A DNA stretch of 64,000 nt from Nectonema munidae. Lineage: Eukaryota; Nematomorpha; Nectonematoida; Nectonematidae. The notes under the pieces were generated by a model, which saw only the letters and a program-made list of their open reading frames with translations, was not told the DNA's origin and did no database searches. The position numbers were made by a program, and so were the translations under genes. Position 1 is the stretch's first letter. Each line of letters starts with the position of its first letter. The stretch covers positions 248,001 to 312,000 of the forward strand of contig JAUIRK010000046.1 in assembly GCA_030549495.1 (NCBI GenBank), read 5' to 3'. Of the stretch, positions 1 to 12,161 are shown in pieces.

Positions 1-449
1 TATTTTGTATATATAAATATATATAATAACGTTTTCAAGTATATTTACTTGTATTAATAATACTAAAAAACAAAATAACTATACCATAGAAAACATCCAA
101 CATAAATTGAAATCAGAGAGATAACGAACAAGTGTAAAATACAAAAAAGATAGGTGAAATGCCTAGCGCGCCAATTGGAGAGAAATGAAGCTATCAAACT
201 CTCGACCGCGTTCCCAGGCCTTATTTGCTACAACGGATCGGTCAGGTCTGTAACGAATGTAGTAAGAAGATGCCGAAACAAAGTTGTAAAAAATTCTTTT
301 TTTAGGTTGAATTGTCTCCTTTTTATGATCGATCTGCAATCTAGCACTGAAGACTTAAATCTATCTATTTCCTCTTATTCGACTCCATTGTAAAGTCCCA
401 TGTTAAAACATATCAACATAGCAATATCTTTTCGCTCCATTTTGAAATA
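1..449. other. AT-rich sequence, no gene seen
   Basis: No splice-bounded exon, RNA gene or repeat boundary could be supported. A 79-codon open frame lies here but shows no recognisable motif and is what AT-rich DNA produces by chance. Confidence 0.5.
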
Positions 450-500
450 CAGTGGAACCTCGCTAATCAGGACGCTTTGGTTATGAGCCAAAAATTTTCG
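450..500. repeat. pogo/Tigger-like terminal sequence
   Basis: A TA dinucleotide is followed directly by CAGTGGAACCTCGCTAATCA. This resembles the terminal inverted repeats of pogo/Tigger elements, which insert at TA. I did not find the matching inverted end in the next 1.5 kb, so this is probably a truncated remnant. Confidence 0.3.
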
Positions 501-3500
501 GATAAACTTGAAATTAGAATACCACTCGCTTAAAAATTGAACCAGGCTAAAGATAAAATTTCAGAGAAATTACTTAAAACTAAAAACTGGAATGTTAAAT
601 GTTTTTTATGTTGCTTACAATAATTATTAAAGATTCGTAAAGAACAATCTCCGTGGTTAGCCCCTTTGACGTAATAACAAAAAGTAGAATGAAATAAAAA
701 TATTATCGCATACATTTCGTTTAAACAATGAAAAACTAGAGAGCATTGTTTGTCTTGTGCTTTCAAAAAAAGAACCATTTGAAGGTAGAAAAAAAATTAA
801 AGATGTTGATCAGTCTTTTTGACGAAATAAAAACTGATGTAGGCAAAACCCCTTCTAAACAAGGCTAAGTTACTCAGGTCTGATTTGATATTTCATAAAT
901 TTATTAATTTTTAACCCCTTACGTCACAGCTTCCATATACTTAATATATTCATCGCAATTGTACGACTCACACACAAATTCATGTATTATATTTACGCTT
1001 TCGATATTGCTAGAATGAGCATGCCATCTCCCAGTCCGGTAGAAAGGGAGGGAATAAAGGGGGCTGTAGATACAATAAATTTTAGAAATAAATAAAAATT
1101 CTAATACAATTTAGAAAATATTTACACAAAATTGCAATTATTTTGGGGATTTCCAATAATATTCAAATCCTTCTTTCTTCAACAGATGCCAGAAGAAAGA
1201 AATAATAAAATCTATGTAAAAAGAAAATATAGATATTTCGGCACTCCCTATATTTTTAATTTTAGCCCCTAATAAACAGCCTATCAATATTTTTGTTGAC
1301 ATCATCATTGAAAATTTCCTCATCATCTCCTTTTTTATGTCCTAACATTTAGTGCTTTGATCTTTATCGTTTTGACGATTTGTTAACTGGAATGCATAAC
1401 AGAGAGGCGTTTTTATAGTTTTCTTATCTTATTGGTTAGCCTTTAAAAGAAGAGCGTTTATTACCCTTGTTAGAAGATTTAGGTATAAAAAAGCTTATCA
1501 AGAATGTTAAAACTCAGAATTAAAAGAGAAAAGTAACAAAAACTCACTTTAAATTCGACAACCTGACTAGAAATATTTCATTAAAATTATGTTTCGAAAC
1601 ATATTTTGAAAAATAATGTTTCGAACCATATTTCGAAAAAATACAATAATTAAAAGCTTGTAATAGAAGTATCCGAATAGACACTGTGTCGTCTAGACAA
1701 CAATGACGTGGTGCGGATTAGACTATACGAATATCTAGCACATTTATACAGCAGAAGCTAACTATGCACAAGGCGAAATAAAAAGCGAAATACATTGAAT
1801 GATGACACGGGCATTCTTAGAGGTGAGTAATGTTCTTCGCTTGTCATTAATTAATATTAATTAATTAAGTTGTTTTGTGACGTTCCATCTTTGGATATCG
1901 TGGCCGGGAATGTGAGTCAAGTCTAACTGGACTTTATCCCACTAAACACCAATCGGCCCTTGTTACAAAAGAATAGCTCTATTATATATAGTATTTTACA
2001 AGAATTTATGAGACAATATATAAATACAACTGAGAGAACGATACAATCCTAACGCGAACGCTCCCAATTTGGGAAACAAACTTATTGTCTAGTGATAGCT
2101 TGATTACTAACCACGTAGAATCGCGTCGCTAGAGCACTACCTAACCGTAAAAACCTTTGAATTCTTCAGAGGAAGAAAACCAGGGTAAAAAACCGGCTCG
2201 CTTGTCATTGAAAATATAATTGAACTTTGTCAAAAACCATCAAAAACGTCATTTTGAGGTTTTGTGTTGTAAATTGAGTAAAAACGTCCCCATAAAATTA
2301 TTTCTATATAAAAAATTAGTCTAAAAAATATACATTCAGCATTTAGAAAATACTAATAAATTGCAAAAATTATGATTTTTTTATCATATTTGTCATTTCT
2401 AAACAAGATGGTTTCGTATTACTTTCCAGGCACCCAATAGAAAAACATTTTAAAACATAAAAATACCAGAAATACTTTTATAAAAGGCATGTCTTAAAAT
2501 GGTCAATGTGGTGAATAAAGAATATTTTACTTAGGAAATATTTAAACTTTAGATTTTTCAAAAAGAATTGAAGTTATATAGTGATAAAAATATATTATTA
2601 AAATTTTAAATTATTTTTTACTAAATTGGGAAAAAAATTTTAAATTATAAATATTTTTTAAAAAAAAGTATATTGAAGGCCAATTTTTAACGTCAAAAAT
2701 GTAAAATGATAAATTAAGCCATTCTCATGTAAAATTGTTCAAGCTTTAGGAACGGAAGGGGGTTATTTGCAAAAAATATTTTCCAAAATGAACGCCGTCT
2801 TCCGCCACAAATAATATGGCTCGTAAGTTTCAATATAAAATTACAGGCAATCTGTCAGTTGCTCTATTAAACTACATACGGCCATCAGTGGGTTTAAGAA
2901 TTTTTATGACTTAGAGTTTAAATTGTCAATAAACAAATATAACGAGCTTATTTTTACAGTAGTTCTAATGCAACATGTTCGGCACAAAATGTTGACTAGT
3001 ATGGATTTACCCAATCAGAGGGGTTGAAAGTGGAATAGTGTTTGTACTAATTTTTTTGCTCCCTTGATGTAGGTCGGATGTGAAGAAATTCCTTCTATGA
3101 ACAAAGCCTTCTAGTAAAATTTTGTATGATACATTTTATGGCATAGTCTCCTCTACTGCCCCCCAAAAAAAATATTTTGTGTGATAAATACAAAATTTAA
3201 TTCTTTGTAAAAAAAAAGGCAAACAATCTATATTTTTTATTTACGTTTAATTGAAAAAAGTTTTTAGGGTCGAAATTCTTTTTTCATTAAATTACGTTTT
3301 TGTTTTTTCAAGTTAGTTATTGTTTTTAAAGTGAGGAGGCCTAGAAAAGCAATTGTTCAGATCCCTAGGGTGATATAATAGGAATTTTTTTCTACGAATT
3401 TTAATTCTAAGTTTTTCCAGAATCTCAATTTTTTAAAGCTAAAAATCATATATTCCTTTTCAATTTATCTCTCTGAAGCAGAAAGTTTGACATGAAAGTG

Positions 3501-4094
3501 AAACTTTTATTGGTGATTCAATTCCTAAGATTTACATTTTTTTCTCAAAGGTTGTCTTGTTTAAAACTAAAAAAAAATCGATCATGAAAAAATATTTGTC
3601 TCTTCCACTTCACAATTGATTTTCATTATTTTCAATGAAATAATATATTACAAACTATTTATACGACATACAAAATTGAAATTAAATTGTTGATTTTTTT
3701 TTATAAGGAAAAGGATCTTTAACAAAACTAAAAAGGAACAGTTTTGTCTGCGTCTGTTTTTTCTATTCTTTTAAATATAAAATTAGACTTTTTTAGATGT
3801 CATTTCATTTTTTTTGGCCCTTTAATGTGTAAAATTTAAACGATCTTTGATACTCAACATTTTGAAACTTTTGAACATTAAAATAAGTTGATATTAATAT
3901 TATGGATAAAAAATAAAAGAGAATAAATTAAATAGAAAATAAATTGGATAAAATTTACATTATTAGAAAATTTAAACTTTTTTTTTACTCCTAGAGAAAT
4001 ATCTACAAACAGGACCTTTTAATAAGTATACCTTTACTAATTTGAGTTAAAATTTTTATCTTTATATCATATCATTCTCTCAAACTTATTTCAC
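501..4094. other. long AT-rich stretch, no gene seen
   Basis: Open frames are short (under about 85 codons), lack family motifs and are not bounded by convincing splice sites. Around 1,860-2,160 the base composition is more balanced and may mark an old element, but I could not place its ends or family. Homopolymeric A/T tracts are frequent throughout. Confidence 0.5.
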
Positions 4095-5701
4095 ATGTCT
4101 AACCCAAAACGTGCACGTCACGATGATACCCCAAATCTTACCTCTACCCAATAGCGAATCTCTTCAATGAATTCATAGCAAATTCCTCTCTAAATGCAGA
4201 AGACCTTACTCTCCTTAATAATCTAAAATATGAAGTAACTCTTGCACACTCCAACAAAATTGAACAACTCTCTCATACTCACCACCCACATACTCAACCA
4301 TGCCCCGCATTATTTACATACGCACAAGTCTCCTCCATAACCGCACCTAGATTATCAAATAACCTTCGGAGGGTGAAACTTTTTACCCAAATACACCCAA
4401 ATATACCCAAATACACCCAGACAGATGAAAATAAATTAAAATATTCAAAGAATAAGTTAAATATACATAGAAGAATTATTCTCAGGATAAAACTAATATA
4501 AATAATTAATTATGAAAAATTAATCTATATTTTTTTAATTAAATTTGTTTATATTATAATAATAACTTATATCTCTTATATCCTTAAACCTCCCAGAAAT
4601 TCAATGGGAATTTAGCACTAGGGCATCATCACTTCAAAATAACCGAATTAACCATCCGATTTTCCTATACAAGAACACCGTTTTCTACTAATGCATCACC
4701 ATAACGCATACCACGTACTACTTCCACTTCCAATGAAACCTAGAAATTCTAACAAATATTGCTACCCTTAATACAGTACAACTAAAAATATTATTAAGGA
4801 CCTTCTTTATATTGCCATATTAGAACACTTCCCCCTTATCTTCCCATCACACCACACTGAAATACTCCTTCCATAGTTGACCTTCTACTCTCATCTAACT
4901 TAGCAAAACCATTACGCACCAATCATATTGTCTAACAACACTAGTTCATCACTCTATAAATGCAAAGCTGCATCACACTATTTTAACTCACCCATCTGCG
5001 AAAATCCATTCAACTCTATATGCGAATGCATTTTGCAAAATAATCAATTTCATACCTTCGCTCTACCTCTTCATCAACCTCTCTACGTATCTTCACAGAC
5101 GCCTCAAAGAAATCCCAAAGTCAACTCAATCTTCTAATAGGCACTTCCTATGCTAAAGGTTCTTCCACTTAACACTCATACATTCCCATGTCGCTTGGAC
5201 AACCGATTAAATCCTCTAATTTCAAACTCTTTGAATGCTATATCTTTAGACCATTTCAAACCCTCTTCTACGATAACTACCAACATTATCTACCACCGTC
5301 TCCACTTTACTTTTATCCATTTCTTGATAAAATCAATTCACCAACACCATTATCCACGATCTCTTAATTTCTCTATCACACAACCTCCCCTTCCCTCCTT
5401 TTCAAATCGCTCTCCTCCTTCAATCAATCCCTCTGTTCTCCATCACTCCTCTACAAAACATTTCCACATACACCTATGCTGGTGCCCTGCTCACCTAAAC
5501 ATACCAGAAAACTCCTTTGTAGACTACTTAAACTCAAAGTTACACCTAACCTCCCACATCCCTCTCATCAACTCCCTACCTCTCAAAACCTTTCTAACGC
5601 ACATTCATCTCCATCTGGGACCTCTCGAGAAGAATCCCCGAGGACAGAATGTCCATAATTTCTTCATCTCAAAATGCACTATATCTGGCTGTCTACTCTA
5701 A
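4095..5701 (+). mobile_element. decayed LINE remnant with RNase H domain
   Basis: The block is noticeably richer in C than its surroundings. It opens with an ATG at 4,095 followed by MSNPKRARHDDTPNL, which could be the start of an ORF1. Near 5,090 an FTDAS motif, and in another frame near 5,473-5,530 the string CWCPAHLNIPEN followed by DY, match the first strand and the C-terminal His/Asp region of ribonuclease H. RNase H at the end of a polyprotein is typical of I/R1-type LINEs. Frames change between the two motifs, and no reverse transcriptase can be read between the ORF1-like start and the RNase H, so the copy is internally deleted and dead. A composite repeat tail (about 4,366-4,510) interrupts it. 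Confidence 0.5.
4366..4510 (-). repeat. tail of composite tRNA-headed repeat
   Basis: This stretch matches the reverse complement of 33,930-34,072, including the short CCCAAATA-type repeats and the segment around GAATAAGTTAAAT. It is therefore a third, more diverged copy of the repeat that occurs once in each arm of the large palindrome. Only the tail is recognisable here. Confidence 0.55.
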
Positions 5702-6099
5702 AAACCCTACAAACGCACAATTGTCACAACTTTCAAAAACAAAATATTTACACCACCTCGTTCTACCATTTGTTGGCTATCAGGCCACTCTCAATCTTAT
5801 ATCTCTTCTGAATTAAAGTCTCGCGAAAATCCATACTGTCAATTCATGCGAACATTCGCTATAACTTCTTAGCAGTATTCACATTCAAATCTTAAACTCT
5901 TATTCATTAGCCAAAGATTAAATTTATTATGTAAAATCTGATTTTTAATATTTTGTGAAATGAAGGTACCTTTAAACTTTACTCAGATTAATTCTTTATG
6001 AAACCAATACCATAAGATTTTCATTTGAACCTCACTTGACATTTTTCAATTGAAACAACTTAAATTCAACATTTTACTGATCAGACCTATATCTAACTA
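5702..6099. other. no feature seen
   Basis: AT-rich sequence between the RNase H-bearing LINE remnant and a degenerate tandem repeat. No coding frame with motifs was seen. Confidence 0.4.
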
Positions 6100-6960
6100 A
6101 AATATTCCTTCTAATTTTACATAAAATATAACTTTTTATACTAAATCGGCCATGCTGGTTTCATTTCTGAACTCATTTTTCAGATTACACTAGCGTCTTA
6201 AAATATCTGGAATGTCAATCAAATTTGCACTTTACTTCAACCACTTTCTCTCTAATTTTATATGGATTACATATACTAAATCAGCTCATGCTAGTTTTAC
6301 TTCTCAAATCAGTTTTTTCAATTCGAGGTCTTAGAATATCCGTCCAATCAAATTTAGCTGTTTAAGTCTGAAAATATCTCGATTAATATTAATTCTAATT
6401 TTAGATGAAATACTGTTTTATACCAAAACAACCATGTTAGTTAAATTTCTGGACTCAGTTTTTCAAATTTTGAAAATCTCTGCAAGCGTCAATAATATCT
6501 ATGGTTTCAAGTTTGAAACTGTTTTCCGGAAATATCTCTCTAATTCTCTACTGAAATTTATATTTTTTTCCAAATCAATCATGTCTAGTTTCATTTATGC
6601 ACTCACTTTTTGCTCCTTATGACTTCTGAAATACCTAGTAACTATTAATCAAATTTACATTTAGTTCAAAATTTGTAATTCAACTATTAAATTTTTAAAT
6701 TTTACATGAAATAGATGTTATTTATACCAAATAAGTCTTGATGGTTTCATTTTGCACTCAATTTTCGCATTGAGTTCTTTACTTGGGTGTAATTGAACAT
6801 CAAATTTGATGCTTTACTTCTAAGTCTACAGAAGTATTTTTGAAGGTCATTTAAATAAATTATTTGTTTTTATTCAAAGAATATTCTTGTTACATTTTGG
6901 ACTCCGGTTTGGCATTTATGTTTAATATATTAGAAAGCTTCAATCAGATTTGCGTTTACT
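6100..6960. repeat. degenerate ~150-bp tandem repeat, about 5 copies
   Basis: A unit recurs at roughly 6,110, 6,247, 6,400, 6,550 and 6,700. Each copy runs in the same order: CTAATTTTAcatgaaat, a TATAccAAATcagccATG step, a GTTTCATTTctgaACTCA step, and a tcAATCAAATTTgc step. Copies differ by many substitutions and small indels. The open frames inside it are best explained by the repeat, not by genes. It looks like an old satellite or minisatellite remnant. Confidence 0.6.
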
Positions 6961-6984
6961 TCTAGATACTGTCTTCAAAAATAT

Positions 6985-7800
6985 TTCCAAAAAAATAAAA
7001 TATCTCTTTCAAATAAAATATTTGTTTTTATACAAAAAAGGTGATAAAAGTAAGGTAAGAAATTATAGACCCATTTCTATAGTAAGCTCATTATCAAAGG
7101 TATTTGAAAAAATTTTATTTGATCAGTTATATACATATTTCTCATACAACAATTTTCTCTCTTATTATCAATTTGGTTTTAAGAAAGGTTCCTCTACTGA
7201 AGTTTTATATTCTTATTTTATTAATTCTGTGGTAAGAGATCCCTCAAAGAAAAAGAAGGATGTTTGTGCTCGGTTTTTAGGATCTCAGTCAGGCTTTCGA
7301 TTCCAGGTACCACATTGCTTGCTTCAATCTAAATTGAATTTATATGGATTCTCGAATGCTTCGTTAAAATTTTTTAAATCTTATTTCTGTAACAGATATC
7401 AAACCGTATATATTAATAATTTTATGTCGGAAAAAAGGAGGTAATTTCAGGTGTGCCTCAAGGGACAATTTTAGCTTCCTTATTTTTTAATATTTTCATG
7501 AATGGGGATTTCTGGAAGTTCGTCTCAGGGATTCAAGATTTTATAATGTATGCTGATGATATTACATTGCTATTTTCTTTAGGATTTTGATGGTGTCTCT
7601 CCTAGATAAAAATATAGCTCTGGTTAAAAATTGGTTTGCCTGTAATGGGTTGTTTTTGTACACCCAAAAATCAAGATTTCATAAAGAAAGATTACTCCAA
7701 GTTATAATGATTACCTATTATCTTTGGGAATTCAAAGAGCATATGAGCATAATCTAATATATTCTAGAAAAAATAATTTACCACATTTTTAATATGTTTC
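6985..7800 (+). mobile_element. LINE reverse transcriptase fragment
   Basis: From about 7,035 the frame reads KKGDKSKVRNYRPISIV, the RT fingers motif of non-LTR retrotransposons, followed by FEKILFDQL and YYQFGFKKGSSTE. After a frame change near 7,440, GVPQGTI and later MYADDITLLF (near 7,545) give the palm and the catalytic YADD box. The copy is 5' truncated and broken by at least two frame disruptions. The motif order fits the Jockey/CR1 side of the LINE tree. Confidence 0.75.
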
Positions 7801-8127
7801 CTCATTTTTATAAAGTAAATTTATCTTAATTTTTATTTTAATTGTGATAATTTTTGTAACACTTTTTTCAAAAATATTTTTTTATTCACAAATGCTCCAT
7901 AATGGGTGCACGATTTCTTAGGGGCGGATAGGTTCATGATTTACTGAATTCCGTCATAAGCTAATTTACTAATTAAACATTGAAATAAGCTAATTTTTTG
8001 TATATATATAAAAAGTAGAATTATGTAAGAGTATTCAAAGTTTTTTATATTTGGTCTTACACTTTTTATGTAATAAGAGTTTAAAATAAACGGCTATTTT
8101 ATACCCTTTAAAAATGGCGATATCTTC
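7801..8127. other. no feature seen
   Basis: AT-rich sequence following the LINE fragment; no open frame with motifs and no clear repeat edge. Confidence 0.4.
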
Positions 8128-8235
8128 ATTTCGGTTGGTTGGAGATATCAAAGCACTTTCAGTCGTAAGGCTATATCCTCGCATTATGCTTAAGATGGTT
8201 AATCACAGTTTTTCTGAATTTGTTTTTAGAGTTCG
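8128..8235 (-). repeat. copy of composite tRNA-headed repeat (body part)
   Basis: The run from GGAGATATCAAAGCACTTTC through GGCTATATCCTCGCATTATG to GTTAATCACAG matches the reverse complement of about 33,840-33,905 and a further copy at 61,270-61,345. Only the central part of the repeat is recognisable here. Confidence 0.6.
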
Positions 8236-9120
8236 GAGCCTTGGCTATCGCAGAAAAGTTCAATATTTTTTTTTTATATTTTGATCTCTAGAAGCATATC
8301 CAATTTTTTAGACATTAAAACAAGTTTTTATATTAGATTGTTTGTAATATAAATATCTAATGAAATTAAAAAAAAATTGGTAGAAAATGTAAAATATTAA
8401 GTTTCCATGTTAATCTCACATATAATTGTAATTTTTTCTTTCAATAATAAAGATAACGTTATTTTATCCATTAAAAATCCTTTTGTTTGTCTTTTGTAAG
8501 CTGAGCTTAGATTAGATATTAGATGACATATATTTTTTTCAATTTTTTTAGAGTATTTAAAAAATCAAAATTGAAAAGTTTTATTATATTTTTTTTAATT
8601 AAATTATTATTCTTTATGTTTCAAATCCAGTTTTTCAAAGTTGTAAAGGGCGGAATCAATTAAACTGGAGTTTTTGGTCAAAAAAAAATAAAAAAAGTAT
8701 TTCATTAATTTTTAAACTTTAATATATTTTTTTTAATTGTTTTTATATGAATTTCTTATCAATTTTTGAATATTTAGCGCGTGTATTTTAGTAAAACATC
8801 AATAAATACGCGTTGTGAAGAAGCATGCGGATAGCGTATTGTAAATCAATCTCGACAGTGTTCATTCATCTATGCTCTATACAATCTTAGTGGATGATAA
8901 GATGAGAAAGAAAATGCAAATGGAGATGACCGATGAGTTACATAAAAATATTTAAATGTCAAAATTTTCTACCTAGATTAAAATATTTTGATTAGTGAAT
9001 AGGCTAAGAACACTCCCAACTACTTGAGGATTTGATTAGTACAAGTTTTATTAATATAAAAATTTTCAAGTTCTGATACTTCGAACAAAAGTGGTCGTCT
9101 ATTTATAGATAGATATATCC
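8236..9120. other. no feature seen
   Basis: Homopolymer-rich AT sequence. I see no exon, RNA gene or element edge that I would defend. Confidence 0.4.
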
Positions 9121-9470
9121 AGGCCCGTCGCTAGAGTTATGTTGCGGGGGGGGGGGGGGGGCATTATTAAATTTTTTTTTTTTTCTAGAAAATTTTTTAT
9201 TTTTAAAATTTTTAATTTTATATATATTTATATATAATGATTTTTTTTCCCTAATCTAATCTCTCCAATCTTCTTTCTTTTTTTTTTTTCTGTTCTGTTT
9301 TTTGTGGGGTGGGTTGGTGGGGTGGGAGAGAAATTGAGAGATAAATATATTATTAAAAAAATAATATTTTTAATAAAAAATAAATTATTTTTTTAAACAC
9401 ACACAAAACAAAAAAAAAAAAAAAGGGGGGGGCCCTTTTCTCCCCTCACCCCCCCGATATATCTGTCTAA
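9121..9470. repeat. low-complexity block with G16 tract
   Basis: A run of 16 G (9,146-9,161) is followed by long T runs, a GT/GGGG-rich segment near 9,303-9,330, A runs and another G8-C4 stretch near 9,424-9,437. The start, CAGGCCCGTCGCTAG, resembles the ends of many hAT-like short elements, so the block may be the edge of one. Homopolymer lengths may also be unreliable in the assembly. Confidence 0.5.
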
Positions 9471-10107
9471 AAAAGTTACAGTAGTAGCTTGTCAAAGCAT
9501 CTCAGCCTATATGAATGCCTCCAGAGCTTTGCCAAGCTCCCAATAATAAGGAAAACAAACAATATAATACACTTTGATATCAGGTCGATTGATTCCATTG
9601 ATTACAAATGTTCTAATAAATTTTTATTTATTTTATGATAACTATGCCCCATATGTTTGCATATTATATCTATATCATCGTAGATGAGAAGGACGACAGA
9701 TAAAAGTTATACACAAAACAAAAGTATATGTGCGTGCGTTTATAGTCAAATCGTTCTAAAACCATCTCGTCCACGTTATATCAACTGACAACAACGCATT
9801 TTTGCACCTTTCGTGAAAATTAATTGGGTGAGTTGTCAAAGAATTCGCATGAGTTTGTAAAAATGATATGGAGTGTGTTGACCTGATTCCGTATAGGTAC
9901 CCTATTTTTTGTTTTTCAGTGAAAAATTACTATTTACATTATTTTGCCTTTACGAATTTGAATAAATTGGTATCATTTTTGGACGAAGAAATTTCAATGG
10001 TGCAAAAATTTTTATTAAACATCCTGGAGAAGGCTTTAATAGTTAAGAAGATGATGGTTCTGATGTTAATTTTTCTCTGTCGATGTGTTAGTTTCAGGCG
10101 ATATAAG
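9471..10107. other. no feature seen
   Basis: Open frames here carry no recognisable domain and no supported splice structure. The stretch ends at the target duplication of a hairpin transposon. Confidence 0.4.
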
Positions 10108-10192
10108 GGTAATGTTGCATTATCCGTGAATCGTTAAAAAGCCAATTGCATTGGAAAGACGCTTATCGATGCACGGATAGTGCAACATTACC
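10108..10192. mobile_element. 85-bp hairpin MITE, GGTAATG family
   Basis: The element starts GGTAATGTTGCATTATCCGT and ends with the near-exact inverse ACGGATAGTGCAACATTACC, so almost its whole length folds into one hairpin around a short loop. It is bounded by a perfect 9-bp direct repeat, CGATATAAG, at 10,099-10,107 and 10,193-10,201. The ends match three other copies in the window (24,486, 33,381 and 43,965). It is non-coding; a Mutator-like or hAT-like transposase supplied in trans is a guess from the 8-9 bp duplications. Confidence 0.85.
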
Positions 10193-10289
10193 CGATATAA
10201 GTACTTCTGAAATAAATATTGTTAGCGACAAACCAACAACTTCAAAAAGAAGAATAAAGATATTCTATCTGAAAAAAGTGGGTATGAAA

Positions 10290-10520
10290 CCATCTTACAA
10301 AATGATATAAATCATCCAAGGTTAAACCTCAGGGATTTCATTCCAAAGGTCTCGTATTCGATTCCTGATGTACCCGAAATAGAATTTCTTCTTGTTTAAT
10401 CTGATGCCATTCGGTTGACGTCAGGAAGGGCATTCGGTCAAGAAATGCACCACAGCCCTAATAAAAAGTTCCACAAATTTGTGTGTGAGGCACGTCTTAC
10501 TCTGTGGATTTGGGAACAAA
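10290..10520 (+). repeat. tRNA-derived SINE-like repeat
   Basis: The core GTATTCGATTCCTGATG looks like a pol III B box. It is followed by a GC-richer body with AAGGGCATTCGGTCAAGAAA and GCACCACAGCCC. A similar arrangement (B-box-like core followed by a CGCTGCACC-type body) occurs at 15,835-15,975. An A box is not clear, and ends and target duplications were not resolved. Confidence 0.4.
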
Positions 10521-11843
10521 GGACCTTATATATATCTAAAAAGTTATGTTCTTTTTGTCATCGGACTCTCTGATCTAATTATATAAAAGAAATAGAATAC
10601 TTTTTTTTAGTTTTAACCAATCAGATTACGTGAAAATCGAACTTGTAATCCTGAAATTACTTAAATGAAAGAATCTGATCGAATGGGCAAACAGACGCCT
10701 AGCTTAATCCGTTTGATTCCATTGTTATCTTTAGATGACGCAAACAATTATAAATGGTTCAACATAACATTTATTTTAATTTTTATCAAATTCCTCCAAT
10801 ATTTTACATACTCAGTACTTTTTCCATTCTGCATAATAGTGTACCTCTTGTGTCTTGGCAATTGTCTTCTTGATATATTCCTCGTATTTCCTTCCCAATC
10901 CTTCTTGCATGTAGAGGTGGAGAATAGGACTCATTTCTTAGCATTGCGATGCTCCTTAAAAAGGAGTTGTCTTAATTGCCTCTTGGCCGGCATGGAAATA
11001 TTTGAGTTTTAATGCTTGGCATTTTTCTTTATGCCGGCAGGTTGGTTGACTGCGCAAAATAAAATACCAAAATAATTGCATTTACTCTCTGAAAGTTTTT
11101 GAAGTCTTTGAAAATTTTTTGCATAACACAAAATTATTTAGCATTCGTCACAAATAAACTATGAGAGAATGAAAAATGATATTTTATTACAGTTGTAGTA
11201 TTTTTTGACTCACCCGAAAACATTTGCTTGTGTACGGAGTAGATGCACACAACTTTTACGTGCACATTAAGCAAATTCTTTCTTATAAGTATGAAGTCGG
11301 TTTTACTTTTCTGAATTTGACTCAGAAAGCAGAAATTATGGCTATGACTTCGAATCCACAGCCCTCTTGGTATCTATATTCTGACTAATCAAGAGAAAGG
11401 CATTACATCTACAAGTCACTATACATATTTTGTTTTAATGTGTGCCTCCAGGGAGAAATGTTGACTTTACAAGCATACCTTCGTCTTCATGATAGCTGTG
11501 TAGTACTCGTATACCAAAATCAGCTAATATTTTTTTCTTCTCACAATTCAACCAATTAAAGGAAGGAATCCTGTTATTTGCTTTTCTTCCTCCATTCTGT
11601 TTATTGAACTCTCTTTTTCAACTTTCCTTGCCTATTTACTCTTTACTCCACTCTGCTGTTTCTAATTCTTTTTTCCTCCAACATTTTCCCTTTTTGCTTG
11701 TGTAATTAGTTAAAATTCAGCATTATTCATGAAGGATGGAGTTGTGCATCTGATATATAACATTAATCACTTTTCAAATAAACTATTTAAACCCATTTCA
11801 TATCAGAAAAAACAGGTGAGATTTAGTAATTTGATATAAGCAG
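10521..11843. other. no gene supported
   Basis: A 115-codon open frame at 10,665-11,012 has a hydrophobic middle but no family motif, no splice signals and no second copy in the window. The remainder is AT-rich without a supported feature. Confidence 0.4.
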
Positions 11844-11935
11844 GGTTGCAGTGTCGTGGCGAAAATATTCAACTCCGATTACAAATACTTAAAAATGCCG
11901 ACTCCGATTGCGAATACTTAAAAAAAAATTTTGAG
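11844..11935. repeat. hAT-like terminal repeat
   Basis: CAGGGTTGCAGTGTCGTGGC followed by repeated ACTCCGATT-type units (AACTCCGATTACAAATACTT, GACTCCGATTGCGAATACTT) is the kind of end seen in widespread hAT-like non-autonomous elements. The opposite end was not found. It lies about 230 bp upstream of the NSE4 start codon. Confidence 0.4.
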
Positions 11936-12161
11936 GCGTGATTCTTATTTTCAATCGGACTTAGTTTTCAAAGTATTCATAGGCAAATTAACTTTTTTTT
12001 AAAAATCAAATCTATTTAAATTTTTGCAAGTTGAATATTTCTTCTCTTTCTATAAAAGTAGTTAAAAGAGCTTTTTTCAATTCAATTCATCTAAATGTGA
12101 CTTTTTTCTTTCACCTGATTATTTTATTCTATCTTTAATTGTTTTTAGGATATTAACTAGC

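Noticed and set aside
1860-2160. Possible LTR or other element end with balanced composition
   Set aside because: No second copy, terminal repeats or coding part could be found in the window.
10665-11012. 115-codon frame as a membrane protein gene
   Set aside because: Hydrophobic bias is expected from T-rich sequence; no initiation context, splice sites or homologous motif.
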